Assembly: GCF_025452095.1 (NCBI RefSeq)
Contig: NZ_CP104877.1
Span: 2,790,001-2,854,000, forward strand
DNA: 64,000 bases
Direction of reading: 5' to 3'
Source: Paenarthrobacter sp. JL.01a
GTDB lineage: Bacteria > Actinomycetota > Actinomycetes > Actinomycetales > Micrococcaceae
How positions within the stretch are numbered: the stretch's first letter is position 1; the number at the start of each line of letters is the position of its first letter. The notes below the pieces were generated by a model, which was not told the DNA's origin, ran no database searches, and saw only the letters and a list, made by a program, of their open reading frames with translations. Both the position numbers and the translations under genes were made by a program. This document shows, in pieces, positions 37,955 to 46,157 of this stretch.

Positions 37955-39037
37955 GTGAGCAATTCGTGTATTCAGGACAGGACCTGGGCCAGCGAGGCCA
38001 TCCGCACCATCGAGGCCGAAAACAACCGTTCGGCGGACACGCACCTTTACGCCGTTCCACTTCCCGAGCACTGGGGCGTCCAGCTGTACCTGAAGGATGA
38101 GTCCACGCACCGTTCGGGCAGCCTGAAACACCGCCTGGCGAGGTCGTTGTTCCTGTACGGCCTGGTCAACGGGTGGATCACCGAGGGAACCACCATCGTG
38201 GAAGCCTCCAGCGGCAGCACTGCCGTCTCAGAGGCCTATTTTGCCCGGCTGATCGGATTGCCGTTCATCGCTGTCATGACCAAAACCACGAGCCCCGAGA
38301 AGATCGCCTTGATCGAGGACTTTGGAGGCTCTTGCTTGCTGGTGGACCACGCCTCGGAGGTCTACGCCGTCGCTGAAGAAACCGCCCGGACATCCGGCGG
38401 CCACTACATGGACCAGTTCACCTACGCTGAGCGGGCCACGGACTGGCGCGGGAACAACAACATCGCAGAGTCGATCTTCGAACAACTCGCGCTCGAAGAG
38501 CACCCCGTGCCGGAATGGATCGTCGTGGGCGCCGGGACCGGCGGAACCAGCGCAACCATTGGCCGCTACCTTCGGTACAACAGGTACGCCACCCGCCTGG
38601 CCGTGGTTGATCCGGAAAACTCCGCCTTCTACCCGGCGTGGCGGGACGGAAACGCAACTACCGCCACGGGGCTCCCCTCTCGTATCGAGGGCATCGGCCG
38701 ACCCCGCTCGGAGCCAAGCTTCGTGCCGGCGGTGATTGACCACATGATCCAGGTGCCTGACGCCGCCTCCGTTGCCGCCATGCGGCACCTCCGTAAACTC
38801 ACCGGCCTCCATGCCGGGCCTTCCACGGGAACCAATCTGTGGGGTGTATGGCAACTGGTGGCACAGATGGTGGCGGAAGGCCGCAAGGGCAGCATCGTTT
38901 CGCTGATGTGCGACGCCGGTGACCGTTACGTGGGCAGCTATTACGACGCCGGGTGGCTGGCTTCCCATGGCCTGGACCCGGTTCCGCACGAGCAAGTGCT
39001 GAACCGCTTCCACGACACAGGGGTCTGGACGGGCTAG
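37955..39037 (+). CDS. PLP-dependent cysteine synthase-family protein (Cds1-like cysteine desulfhydrase)
   Basis: A 360-residue fold-type II PLP enzyme. The cofactor lysine is in [14 protein letters not shown] (residue ~58); [20 protein letters not shown] is the substrate loop and [19 protein letters not shown] the PLP-phosphate loop. It is most like actinobacterial Cds1 (Rv3684), which releases H2S from cysteine, rather than CysK, because of the SSGSTA loop and the long C-terminal part ([17 protein letters not shown]). It starts with GTG. The pairing with a divergent sulfurtransferase suggests a sulfide/sulfane-sulfur role. Confidence 0.82.
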   Translation: MSNSCIQDRTWASEAIRTIEAENNRSADTHLYAVPLPEHWGVQLYLKDESTHRSGSLKHRLARSLFLYGLVNGWITEGTTIVEASSGSTAVSEAYFARLIGLPFIAVMTKTTSPEKIALIEDFGGSCLLVDHASEVYAVAEETARTSGGHYMDQFTYAERATDWRGNNNIAESIFEQLALEEHPVPEWIVVGAGTGGTSATIGRYLRYNRYATRLAVVDPENSAFYPAWRDGNATTATGLPSRIEGIGRPRSEPSFVPAVIDHMIQVPDAASVAAMRHLRKLTGLHAGPSTGTNLWGVWQLVAQMVAEGRKGSIVSLMCDAGDRYVGSYYDAGWLASHGLDPVPHEQVLNRFHDTGVWTG

Positions 39038-39687
39038 ACCTCGACGGAGTCCCGCGGGGCAAGTTTGGTGTAGCTGGTCCCGTAGCGGGCACCGATCCTT
39101 GTGACATGGCCTTCGACGATTCCGCGTCCGAGGTCGTTGAGCAGTCCGTCGTGGACGGGGAAGGCCTTGGGCGCACGCACCGAGATCACAAAGTCCACTA
39201 CCTCCCCGACCTTCGACCACGGGGCATTGATGGGGACGAGGAGCGTCCGGACACTGATCCCGTCCGGCACCACGAACGAGTCGCCGGGGTGGAACACGTT
39301 TTCATCCACCAGGTACCCGATGTTGGCCACGACCGGAATCTGCGGGTGGATCACAGCGTGCTGGCCCCCGAACGTCCGGATGCCGAAACCCGCCACGTCA
39401 AAGGCCGAACCCGGATCGACCGCGTGGACGCGCGCAGCTACGTCACTGTCTTCCTTCAGCGCGGAGGCCACTGCCGAGGGCGCGTACACTTCCAGTTCCG
39501 AGTTGCTTCGCAAGGCCGCCAGTACTGCCGGACGGTCAATGTGGTCATTGTGCTCGTGGGTAACAAGCACGGCGCTGGCTCCTTCGAGGGCTTCCGCCGA
39601 CTCGGAGAAGGTGCCGGGATCGATGACCAGGACCTTCCCATCCTTCTCCAAACGGACACAGGCATGGGTGTATTTGGTGAGCTTCAT
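39034..39687 (-). CDS. Metallo-beta-lactamase-fold hydrolase
   Basis: A 217-residue small MBL protein of the UlaG-like branch. The zinc motif is [17 protein letters not shown] (HxHxDH), with [12 protein letters not shown] before it and a later histidine in [12 protein letters not shown]. Other conserved positions are [17 protein letters not shown]. Substrate unknown. It converges on the Cds1-like gene with overlapping stop codons and diverges from zur by 94 nt. Confidence 0.85.
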   Translation of the reverse strand: MKLTKYTHACVRLEKDGKVLVIDPGTFSESAEALEGASAVLVTHEHNDHIDRPAVLAALRSNSELEVYAPSAVASALKEDSDVAARVHAVDPGSAFDVAGFGIRTFGGQHAVIHPQIPVVANIGYLVDENVFHPGDSFVVPDGISVRTLLVPINAPWSKVGEVVDFVISVRAPKAFPVHDGLLNDLGRGIVEGHVTRIGARYGTSYTKLAPRDSVEV

Positions 39688-39781
39688 GGGGACAGCCTAT
39701 GGGCGGCCTGTGACAGTTTCCAAGGATCGCCAACTGGTAAAATCGAAGTTTGCCAGCATCCCCACGGAAGTGAGCCTTTCA

Positions 39782-40258
39782 ATGCCACACGGCACCAATT
39801 CCGCCGCGACCGACCCGAGCAGGCCGGCCGCTGCGGCCACGGGCGGAGTCAAGGAGCAGCGCGTCACCAAGCAGCGCCTGGCCGTCAGCGCAGCGCTGGA
39901 CGAATTGGATGACTTCGTCAGCACCCAGGAGTTGTACCGCCTGATGCAGAACAAGGGCATCTCGGTGTCCTTGGCCACCAGCTACCGCATTTTGCAGTCA
40001 CTGGCCGACGACGGCCTTATCGACGTCCTCCGCAACGGCGAGGGCGAAGCCGTCTACCGTCGTTGCGCCGTCACCGGACACCACCACCACCTGCTTTGCC
40101 GGAACTGTGGCAAGGCCGTGGAAGTCGAAGCACCCGCCGTCGAGACCTGGGCAGCCCGCACTGCCTCGGAGCACGGCTTCACGGAAGTAGCGCACACGGT
40201 GGAAATCTTTGGCCTGTGCCCGGAGTGCACCGCCAAGAAGGCCGCCGGAAAGCTTTAG
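39782..40258 (+). CDS. zur: Fur-family zinc uptake regulator
   Basis: A 158-residue Fur-family repressor. The N-terminal 30 residues are a flexible Ala/Gly-rich tail, then the winged helix (LDDFVSTQELYRLMQNKGISVS with SLATSYRILQSLADDG). The dimerisation/metal domain has GHHHHLLCRNCGKAVEVE and FGLCPECTAKK (two CxxC pairs for structural zinc). It converges on znuB and lies beside znuCB-znuA, which supports the Zur assignment over Fur or Nur. The in-frame upstream sequence is open only because of GC bias; ATG 39782 follows a GGAAGTGAG site. Confidence 0.88.
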   Translation: MPHGTNSAATDPSRPAAAATGGVKEQRVTKQRLAVSAALDELDDFVSTQELYRLMQNKGISVSLATSYRILQSLADDGLIDVLRNGEGEAVYRRCAVTGHHHHLLCRNCGKAVEVEAPAVETWAARTASEHGFTEVAHTVEIFGLCPECTAKKAAGKL

Positions 40259-41145
40259 AGCGCCCGGGCAGGCTGGTCCCGCGTCACGCGGCCGTTCAAG
40301 CCACGGTTCACCCGCAGCCGGCCAATGATCCGGCACACCACGTAGATCAGGAATGACAACGTTGTCACGTAGGGGCTGATCGGGATGCGGCTGCCGAGGG
40401 CCAGTAGGATGCCTCCCACCGTCGAGGCCAGGGCGAAGGCAACACTCAACACGACCACCAGTTTGGGCGAGGTTGTCACCCGCAAGGCTGCGGCCGCCGG
40501 CGTGATCAGCAAAGCCAGCACCAACAGAGCGCCAACGATCTGGATGGACAGTGCCACACTGACTCCCAGAAGCACCATGAAACCGATGGCCAGTCCACGT
40601 ACGGGAACGCCGCGGGCTTCTGCCATCTCCGGGTCCACGCTGGCGAAGCTGAGGGGGCGCCAGATCGCGATCAACGCAATCATCACCACTACGGCGGTTC
40701 CTGCGAGAGCCTGCAGCTGGACGGTATCCACGGAGACAATCTGGCCGGTCAACAGCCCGAATTTGTTCGCTGCACGGCCTTCGTAGAGCGCCAGGAAGAG
40801 AATCCCGAGGCCCAGCCCGAAGGGCATGATGACGCCAATGATCGAATTCTTGTCCCGGGCCCTGACTCCCATGAAGCCCAGCAGGACGGCGGCAGCCACC
40901 GAGCCGATCAGGGAACCGAGGATGATATCGGCCCCGATCAAGAGCGCGAAAGCTGCCCCGGCAAAGGACAGTTCGGAGATCCCGTGGACCGCGAACGCCA
41001 GGTCCCGCTTCATCACGAACGTGCCCACCAGGCCTCCTAGGAGCCCAAGGACAGCACCGGCCCACAGCGAATTCTGGACGAGCACCAGCAGTTCGCCGTA
41101 GTTCTCGAAGTTGAAAATGGTCTGCAGAATCCCGGCCAGGTCCAC
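40255..41145 (-). CDS. znuB: Zinc ABC transporter permease
   Basis: A 296-residue ABC-3 family permease with about eight or nine helices. It has the family stretches FVMKRDLAFAVHGISELSFAGAA, GVRARDKNSIIGVIMPFGLGLG and VGALLVLALLITPAAAALRV, the last corresponding to the coupling-helix region. It takes metal from ZnuA and pairs with ZnuC at zero gap (41145/41146). The stop overlaps the zur stop from the other strand. Metal identity (zinc) is inferred from the Zur neighbour and His-rich ZnuA. Confidence 0.92.
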   Translation of the reverse strand: MDLAGILQTIFNFENYGELLVLVQNSLWAGAVLGLLGGLVGTFVMKRDLAFAVHGISELSFAGAAFALLIGADIILGSLIGSVAAAVLLGFMGVRARDKNSIIGVIMPFGLGLGILFLALYEGRAANKFGLLTGQIVSVDTVQLQALAGTAVVVMIALIAIWRPLSFASVDPEMAEARGVPVRGLAIGFMVLLGVSVALSIQIVGALLVLALLITPAAAALRVTTSPKLVVVLSVAFALASTVGGILLALGSRIPISPYVTTLSFLIYVVCRIIGRLRVNRGLNGRVTRDQPARAL

Positions 41146-41979
41146 TTAGAGCTCCTCCCCTGCGGTCGCGTGGGCATCGTCATGGAAGTGCGTGGTGGCG
41201 TCCGGAAGGCCGACGACGACGATCCTTCCGTTGGTGTGGATGACTTCCACATGGCTGTTGTACAGTTCGGACAAAACTTCCGTGGTCATGACTTCCTGCG
41301 GGGTTCCCACACGGAACTGGCCACCGGCCAGATAGAGCACACGGTCCACGTACTCGATCACGGGATTGATCTCGTGCGTTACGAAGACCACGGCGCTGTT
41401 CCGCTCGTGGCATTGTTTGTTGATCAAGGAGCTGACGCCCTGTTGGTGGTGGAGGTCAAGGGAGAGCAGCGGCTCATCGCAGAGCAGCACCTGCGGCTCG
41501 GTAGCCAGCGCCTGGGCCACCCTCAGCCGCTGCTGTTCGCCTCCGGAAAGCTGGCCAACCGGCACTTTGGCGTAGTCCGATGCCCCGACCAGCTCAAGCA
41601 ATTCGTCGATGCGCTGGTTGACTTTGCCTGAAGCGAGCCGCATCCCCCAGCGATGGCCGTCGATGCCCAGGCCCACCAGGTCGCGGGCACGCAAGGGGGT
41701 GTCCGATGCGAAGGACTTTTGCTGGGGAATGTAACCGATCTGCTTGCTGCCGCGTTCCACCGGATGCCCGGCAAGGGAAACCGTTCCGGCGTGGAGTTCC
41801 TGCAACCCCAGGAGGACCTTCAGGAAGCTGGTCTTGCCGCTGCCGTTCGGACCCAGGACGGCAAAGAACTCACCCGGGTTGATGTCGAGGTCAAGGTCCT
41901 TCCAGAGTGTCCTCTTGCCGAACTGCAGACTGGCTCCGCGGAGGCTCACTACGGGTGTCAAAAGTTGTCCTCTATCCAT
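41146..41979 (-). CDS. znuC: Zinc ABC transporter ATP-binding protein
   Basis: A 277-residue ABC ATPase. Walker A is VLGPNGSGKTSFLKVLLG, the signature is VGQLSGGEQQRLRVAQAL, Walker B is PQVLLCDEPLLSLD and the switch His is in VVFVTHEINPV. The C-terminus contains a short His-rich patch (DATTHFHDDAHATAGEEL). The start MDRGQLLTPVVS leads into the standard beta strand VSLRGASLQFG. It lies 155 nt downstream of znuA behind a terminator-like hairpin and directly abuts znuB. Confidence 0.93.
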   Translation of the reverse strand: MDRGQLLTPVVSLRGASLQFGKRTLWKDLDLDINPGEFFAVLGPNGSGKTSFLKVLLGLQELHAGTVSLAGHPVERGSKQIGYIPQQKSFASDTPLRARDLVGLGIDGHRWGMRLASGKVNQRIDELLELVGASDYAKVPVGQLSGGEQQRLRVAQALATEPQVLLCDEPLLSLDLHHQQGVSSLINKQCHERNSAVVFVTHEINPVIEYVDRVLYLAGGQFRVGTPQEVMTTEVLSELYNSHVEVIHTNGRIVVVGLPDATTHFHDDAHATAGEEL

Positions 41980-42058
41980 ACGTTGCTGGAACGTAATTCC
42001 TTGTGTAACGGCCCGGGGTTATCCGGCGTGGGCGATTGCTTGCCTGGTGGCGGCAAGC

Positions 42059-42104
42059 AAAAAGCCCCGCAGCCATCCTCAACATCTTAGGACGCCGGCG
42101 GGGC
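42059..42104 (-). terminator. Terminator between znuA and znuC
   Basis: On the transcribed minus strand GCCCCGC (from 42104-42098) pairs with GCGGGGC (42070-42064), with an inner TCCT/AGGA contact, followed by TTTTT (42063-42059). It would limit read-through from znuA into znuCB, giving more binding protein than permease. Confidence 0.75.
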
Positions 42105-42134
42105 CCTTCACCGCATTACGGGAGCTGGAAGGTA

Positions 42135-43103
42135 CTACTTCCTGAGCGCGGCGGAGACCGACTCCACGTTGTCCGTCATCCACTGGATGTAGTCCTTGCC
42201 ATCGGGCAGGGTCTCAGTGAAGTTCACCACCGGCACCTTCGCGGACTCGGCGGCCCGCTTGACGGTTTCGGTCTGGGGGCCGGCGGTCTGCTCGTTGTAG
42301 GCGAGGAACCGGACCGAACCGGCACTGAGAAGGTCGGTGGTCTCCTTCATGACGGCGGGCGGGACGTCAGAGCCCTCTTCGACCGCGGCGCTGTAGGCCT
42401 CTGGAGTCTTGTTCTCCAAACCCGCGGCTTCCAGGAGGTAGAGGGGTACGGGCTCGGTGATCGCCACCGGGGCATGTTCGTTTGCCGCCTTCACGGCATC
42501 GAGCTTTCCGGTCAGGTCTTTGAGCTTTGCCTTGAAGGCATCGGCGTTGCCCGTGAAGGTTGAGGCGGATGCCGCGTCAAGGCTGCCGAGCTTGCTTGCC
42601 ACAGCATCGGCAACCTTGCCCATAACATCCAGGTTGTACCAAACGTGCTCGTTGAAGTCGCCATGGCTGTGGCTGTGGCCTTCTTCGGAGTGCGCGTCTT
42701 CGCTGTGGCCTGCCTCGGCGGGAGCAAGCCCGGAAATGTCCACGGCGCTGATCATGTTGTCGTGGCCGACCTTGGTTTCATCGGCGATCTTGTGCAGGAA
42801 TTCGTCGTAGCCCCCACCGTTCTCCACCACGAGCTTGGCCTTGGAGATCACGAGTTTGTCCTGGGCGCTGGCCTCGTAGGAGTGCGGGTCCTGGCTTGTC
42901 TTGGTGATGATGGAGCTGACGTTGACCTTGTCGCCGCCGACGGCTTTCACGATGTCGCCGTAGACGTTCGTGGAAGTGACAACCTCAATGGCTCCGGCGG
43001 CCGAGGAACTGTTGGCCCCGGCGGTACCGGCGCAGGAGGAAAGCAGGAGCGCTGCGATTCCTGCGGAAGCGGCTACGGACAGGCGGGCGGCGGTACGACG
43101 CAC
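42135..43103 (-). CDS. znuA: Zinc-binding lipoprotein of the ZnuABC importer
   Basis: A 322-residue substrate-binding protein of cluster A-I. The signal peptide ends at the lipobox LLLSSC (about residues 19-24), so the protein is lipid-anchored. A His-rich loop (HSEDAHSEEGHSHSHGDFNEH) precedes NEHVWYNLDVMGKVADAVAS, typical of zinc-specific ZnuA. Other ligand regions are SYEASAQDKLVISKAKLVVENGGGYDEF and the C-terminal YNEQTAGPQTETVKRAAES. GTG 43101-43103 has GAGG 6-7 nt upstream and is favoured over a frame extending 13 codons further. Confidence 0.92.
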   Translation of the reverse strand: MRRTAARLSVAASAGIAALLLSSCAGTAGANSSSAAGAIEVVTSTNVYGDIVKAVGGDKVNVSSIITKTSQDPHSYEASAQDKLVISKAKLVVENGGGYDEFLHKIADETKVGHDNMISAVDISGLAPAEAGHSEDAHSEEGHSHSHGDFNEHVWYNLDVMGKVADAVASKLGSLDAASASTFTGNADAFKAKLKDLTGKLDAVKAANEHAPVAITEPVPLYLLEAAGLENKTPEAYSAAVEEGSDVPPAVMKETTDLLSAGSVRFLAYNEQTAGPQTETVKRAAESAKVPVVNFTETLPDGKDYIQWMTDNVESVSAALRK

Positions 43104-43165
43104 GAAGACCTCGGATCTACTCAAAATGAGAATCAAACACAATTGCTGGCAGGAACCAGTGTAAC

Positions 43166-43192
43166 CCTAAATAGGAATCATTCCTATTTAGG
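43166..43192 (-). promoter_or_regulatory. 27-nt perfect palindrome upstream of znuA, candidate Zur box
   Basis: Two 13-nt arms (43166-43178 and 43180-43192) are exact reverse complements around a single central base; the core is AATAGGAATCATTCCTATT. It lies 63-89 nt upstream of the znuA GTG, on the promoter side and after the terminator of the gene before. The AATCATT centre resembles actinobacterial Zur operators. The zur gene is in the same cluster. Assignment is inference from sequence and position. Confidence 0.6.
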
Positions 43193-43232
43193 AAAAAGGG
43201 CGGGCATCGTTTTGCCACCGATGCCCGCCCTT
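43193..43232 (-). terminator. Terminator after the CNNM-type gene pair
   Basis: AAGGGCGGGCATCG (43196-43209) and CGATGCCCGCCCTT (43219-43232) form a perfect 14-bp stem. On the minus strand the T-run (TTTTT, 43197-43193) follows the stem directly. It ends the minus-strand transcript of the two CNNM/CorC genes just before the znuA promoter. Confidence 0.88.
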
Positions 43233-43253
43233 AAAAGCTATCCGCCTTCGGCC

Positions 43254-44321
43254 TCAGGCTTCCTGTGCACCAAAACGACGAATGCCTGTTGCCTGCGTTG
43301 CATCGCGGATCTCGCCGACCAACTGTTCAATGACATCCTCAAGGAACAGGACACCTTGGGTGTCACCCCCCGCGCCGACGACCCGGGCCAGGTGCGAGCC
43401 TGTGCGCTGCATAACGGACATGGCCCGCTCGATTTCATCGTCCGGAGACAGGTTGGCCAACGAACGGATGCGCCCTTCGGCAATGGGGTGCCGGCGGCCC
43501 TCGTCAGGGATGGACAGGATGTCCTTGACGTGGAGGTATCCGGCGAGTTCGCCGTCGTCGTCCACCATCGGGAAGCGGGAGAAGCCGGTACGGCTGACCG
43601 CCTTCTCGAGGTCTACCGGCGTTGAGGCCGTCTTGAGCACCACCAGTTTGTCCAGCGGAACCATGATGTGGGACGCCGTGTGCTCCGAGAACTCCAACGC
43701 GCCGCTCAACAACCCGGTTTCGTCATCCACCAGGCCGTGCCGGGTGGACTCCTGGACGATCGACTGCACTTCCTCGAGCGTAAAGGAAGAAGAGACCTCG
43801 TCCTTCGGCTCGATTTTCATCAACCTCAGGATGTGGTTCGCCAGACAGTTGAGGCTCCAGATGACCGGGTTGACTATCCGGGCAATGAACATCAGCGGTG
43901 GCGCCAGCAGGAGGGCCGCTTTGTCTGCCACGGATACCGAGATGTTCTTGGGGACCATCTCACCGAACGTGACATGGAGGAACGTCACGAACAGCAACGC
44001 GATCACGAAGGCCAGAATGTCCGCCAACTCGACCGGCACACCGACAAGCTCCAACGGCTCGGCCAGCAGATGGTGGATGGCAGGCTCGGCAACCTGAAGG
44101 ATCAGGAGCGAGCAGACGGTAATGCCCAACTGCGCACAGGCGAGCATCAGTGACACATTCTCCATGGCGCGAAGTGTCGTCTGCGCGCGTTTGGAGCCGG
44201 CCTCGGCCAGGGGCTCGATCTGGCTGCGGCGCGCCGACATGACGGCGAATTCGGCGCCCACAAAGAAGGCATTGCCGATCAGCAGGATGACAAGCCAAAC
44301 AATTCCTGCCCAGTCACTCAT
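43254..44321 (-). CDS. CNNM/CorC-family membrane protein (DUF21 plus CBS), short form
   Basis: A 355-residue hemolysin-family protein. Residues ~1-190 are the DUF21/CNNM transmembrane domain (FFVGAEFAVMSARRSQIEPLAE, CAQLGITVCSLLILQVAEPA, GEMVPKNISVSVADKAALLLAPP). Residues ~205-335 are a CBS pair (HIMVPLDKLVVLKTASTPVD, FPMVDDDGELAGYLHVKDIL). It lacks the C-terminal CorC_HlyC domain of its neighbour. The start overlaps the end of the longer paralogue by 4 nt. Likely Mg2+/cation efflux or its control, not a haemolysin. Confidence 0.88.
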   Translation of the reverse strand: MSDWAGIVWLVILLIGNAFFVGAEFAVMSARRSQIEPLAEAGSKRAQTTLRAMENVSLMLACAQLGITVCSLLILQVAEPAIHHLLAEPLELVGVPVELADILAFVIALLFVTFLHVTFGEMVPKNISVSVADKAALLLAPPLMFIARIVNPVIWSLNCLANHILRLMKIEPKDEVSSSFTLEEVQSIVQESTRHGLVDDETGLLSGALEFSEHTASHIMVPLDKLVVLKTASTPVDLEKAVSRTGFSRFPMVDDDGELAGYLHVKDILSIPDEGRRHPIAEGRIRSLANLSPDDEIERAMSVMQRTGSHLARVVGAGGDTQGVLFLEDVIEQLVGEIRDATQATGIRRFGAQEA

Positions 44322-45667
44322 ACGGCACCTGCCTCGTGCTGCGTGGATTCGGCACCGTTTTGGCCGTCATCCCGGACAATGTGGTGGAAACAGATCCGGT
44401 CGATCCTGCGGCCGTCCATCCTGGTGACCGTCAGGGTCCCATCCGGGGTTTCGACGACGTCGCCCACCTTGGCAATCCTGCCCAGCTGGCTCATGACGTA
44501 GCCACCCACAGTTTCATAGGCGGATTCATCCGGAACAGTGAGGTTCGGAATCTGCTCGGATACTTCGTCCGGCCGAAGCAAGCCCGGAAAGTACCAATCG
44601 CCGGTGGCACTTTGCAGCACTCCGGGGCGCACTTTGTCGTGCTCGTCCGCTACCTCACCGACGATCTCTTCAACCAGGTCCTCAAGGGTGGCGATGCCGG
44701 CGGTCCCGCCGTATTCGTCAAGCACGACGGCGAGTTGCAGGTTGCCCTCGCGCAGTTCAGACAGCAGGGCGTCAAGGTGGATGGTCTCGGGGACCTGCAG
44801 GACATCGGTCATGATGGCACCCGCCTGGAGCTTGGCACGACGCTCCGCGGGAACTGCAACAGCCTTCTTCACGTGGACCACACCGCGGATGTCATCCGTG
44901 GAATCGCCGATGACCGGAAAACGCGAATACCCGGTGCGCCTTGCGGCGTCGAGGATGTCGGTCACCGGCTGGTCGGCGTCGATGGTTTCCATGCGGATGC
45001 GGGGCGTCATGACATCTGCCGCCGTGCGCCCCGAGAAGTTCAGGGTCCGGGCGACGAAGTTCGCCGTTCCCGCATCCAATGTCCCAAGCTCGGCGGAGCG
45101 ACGCACCAAGGAGGCGAGCTCTGCGGGAGTCCGCGCCCCCGAGATCTCCTCTTTGGCCTCAAGGCCGAACAGGTTCAGCACTTTGTTGGAGAACCCGTTC
45201 AGCACCACGATGGCCGGCTTGAAGACGGCGGTGAAGATCAGCTGCGGGCGGGCCAGGCGCTTTCCCAGCGGGAACGCCAGGGCGATGGCCATGTTCTTGG
45301 GAACCAGTTCCCCCAGCAGCATCGACAACAACGTGGCAAAGGCCATGGCCACGATCAATGCGACAGAGTGGACGGCCTCGCTGGGAAGGCCCAGCAAGCT
45401 GAGCGGCCCCAGCAGCAGTTGGCCAACAGAGGGCTCCATGACGAAACCCGTCAAAAGGGTGGTCAGCGTGATGCCGAGCTGGCAACTGGAGAGTTGGGTT
45501 GAGAGCGACTTGAGGCACTTCAGCAGTGGAGCCGCGGCGTGGTCACCGTTATCGACTGCACGCTGAACGCTTGCCTGGTCAAGGGCAACCAAGGAAAACT
45601 CAACCGCAACAAAGAAGCCGGTCCCGAAAATCAGGGCAAAACCGGCCAGGAGAAGAAACCATTCCAC
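44318..45667 (-). CDS. CNNM/CorC-family membrane protein, full form with CorC_HlyC domain
   Basis: A 449-residue paralogue. The membrane DUF21 domain has FFVAVEFSLVALDQASVQRAV, SCQLGITLTTLLTGFVMEPS and GELVPKNMAIALAFPLGKRL. The CBS pair includes VMTPRIRMETIDADQP and FPVIGDSTDDIRGVVHVKKA, and the C-terminal CorC_HlyC domain contains VLDEYGGTAGIATLEDLVEEIVGEV and VGGYVMSQLGRI. It starts with GTG at 45667, with GGAGGG ~10 nt upstream. Tandem long/short CNNM pairs are common in actinobacteria. Confidence 0.9.
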   Translation of the reverse strand: MEWFLLLAGFALIFGTGFFVAVEFSLVALDQASVQRAVDNGDHAAAPLLKCLKSLSTQLSSCQLGITLTTLLTGFVMEPSVGQLLLGPLSLLGLPSEAVHSVALIVAMAFATLLSMLLGELVPKNMAIALAFPLGKRLARPQLIFTAVFKPAIVVLNGFSNKVLNLFGLEAKEEISGARTPAELASLVRRSAELGTLDAGTANFVARTLNFSGRTAADVMTPRIRMETIDADQPVTDILDAARRTGYSRFPVIGDSTDDIRGVVHVKKAVAVPAERRAKLQAGAIMTDVLQVPETIHLDALLSELREGNLQLAVVLDEYGGTAGIATLEDLVEEIVGEVADEHDKVRPGVLQSATGDWYFPGLLRPDEVSEQIPNLTVPDESAYETVGGYVMSQLGRIAKVGDVVETPDGTLTVTRMDGRRIDRICFHHIVRDDGQNGAESTQHEAGAV

Positions 45668-46157
45668 TTAGCGCATCCCTCCAAGGGCAGGCACGTGTAA
45701 TGGGATCAGGACCTTCGGCGCGGGGTTTCGCCCCGGCGGAGGCTGGTCGGGTGCTGCGGAGGCATGGTCCGTGGCACCACCGGCAGTGAACGCCGGCGCA
45801 TGATGGGCATGTGAACGGGTATTGCCGGCTCGGCGGGCACGCTGTGCGGAGTTGCCAGGTTGGCTCCCCCGACAGTTCCCAGGCCGGCACCTAGATTTAC
45901 TGTCCATAAGAACTTCAGTCTACAGTCCGCCTGCTTCAGGCTCCCCGTGGAAGGATTTAAATCGCAACACGAAATGCCGGCTGAACCCACTGAGTCGACA
46001 GCAACATGATTTAGGTCACCACTATTGGCAGTTAACCAACGATCCTAACTAGACTGTCAGGGGTCTGAGTTCGCGGGACCCGGACCCTGTCCCATCGTTG
46101 CGGAAAAGCAACTTTGGCCAGCGGGAAAACAACACTCATGGAAGAGGCGTATTTCAA
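45668..46157. other. Divergent intergenic region between CNNM genes and kgd
   Basis: These 490 nt have no gene I believe. A 79-codon minus-strand frame (45668-45907) is low-complexity and Arg/Pro-rich and is rejected. On the plus strand TTGGCA and TAGACT near 46025-46056, separated by 19 nt, are a weak promoter candidate for kgd. The remainder looks non-coding, including the long kgd leader. Confidence 0.4.

Noticed and set aside
43122..43138. CTCAAAATGAGAATCAA upstream of znuA considered as a second Zur box
   Set aside because: It resembles the AT-rich Zur pattern but is not a palindrome; the perfect palindrome at 43166-43192 is the better candidate.
45668..45907. 79-codon minus-strand frame directly before the CNNM gene
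   Set aside because: Arg/Pro-rich low-complexity peptide ending in the ribosome-binding site of the next gene; no homology pattern recognised.
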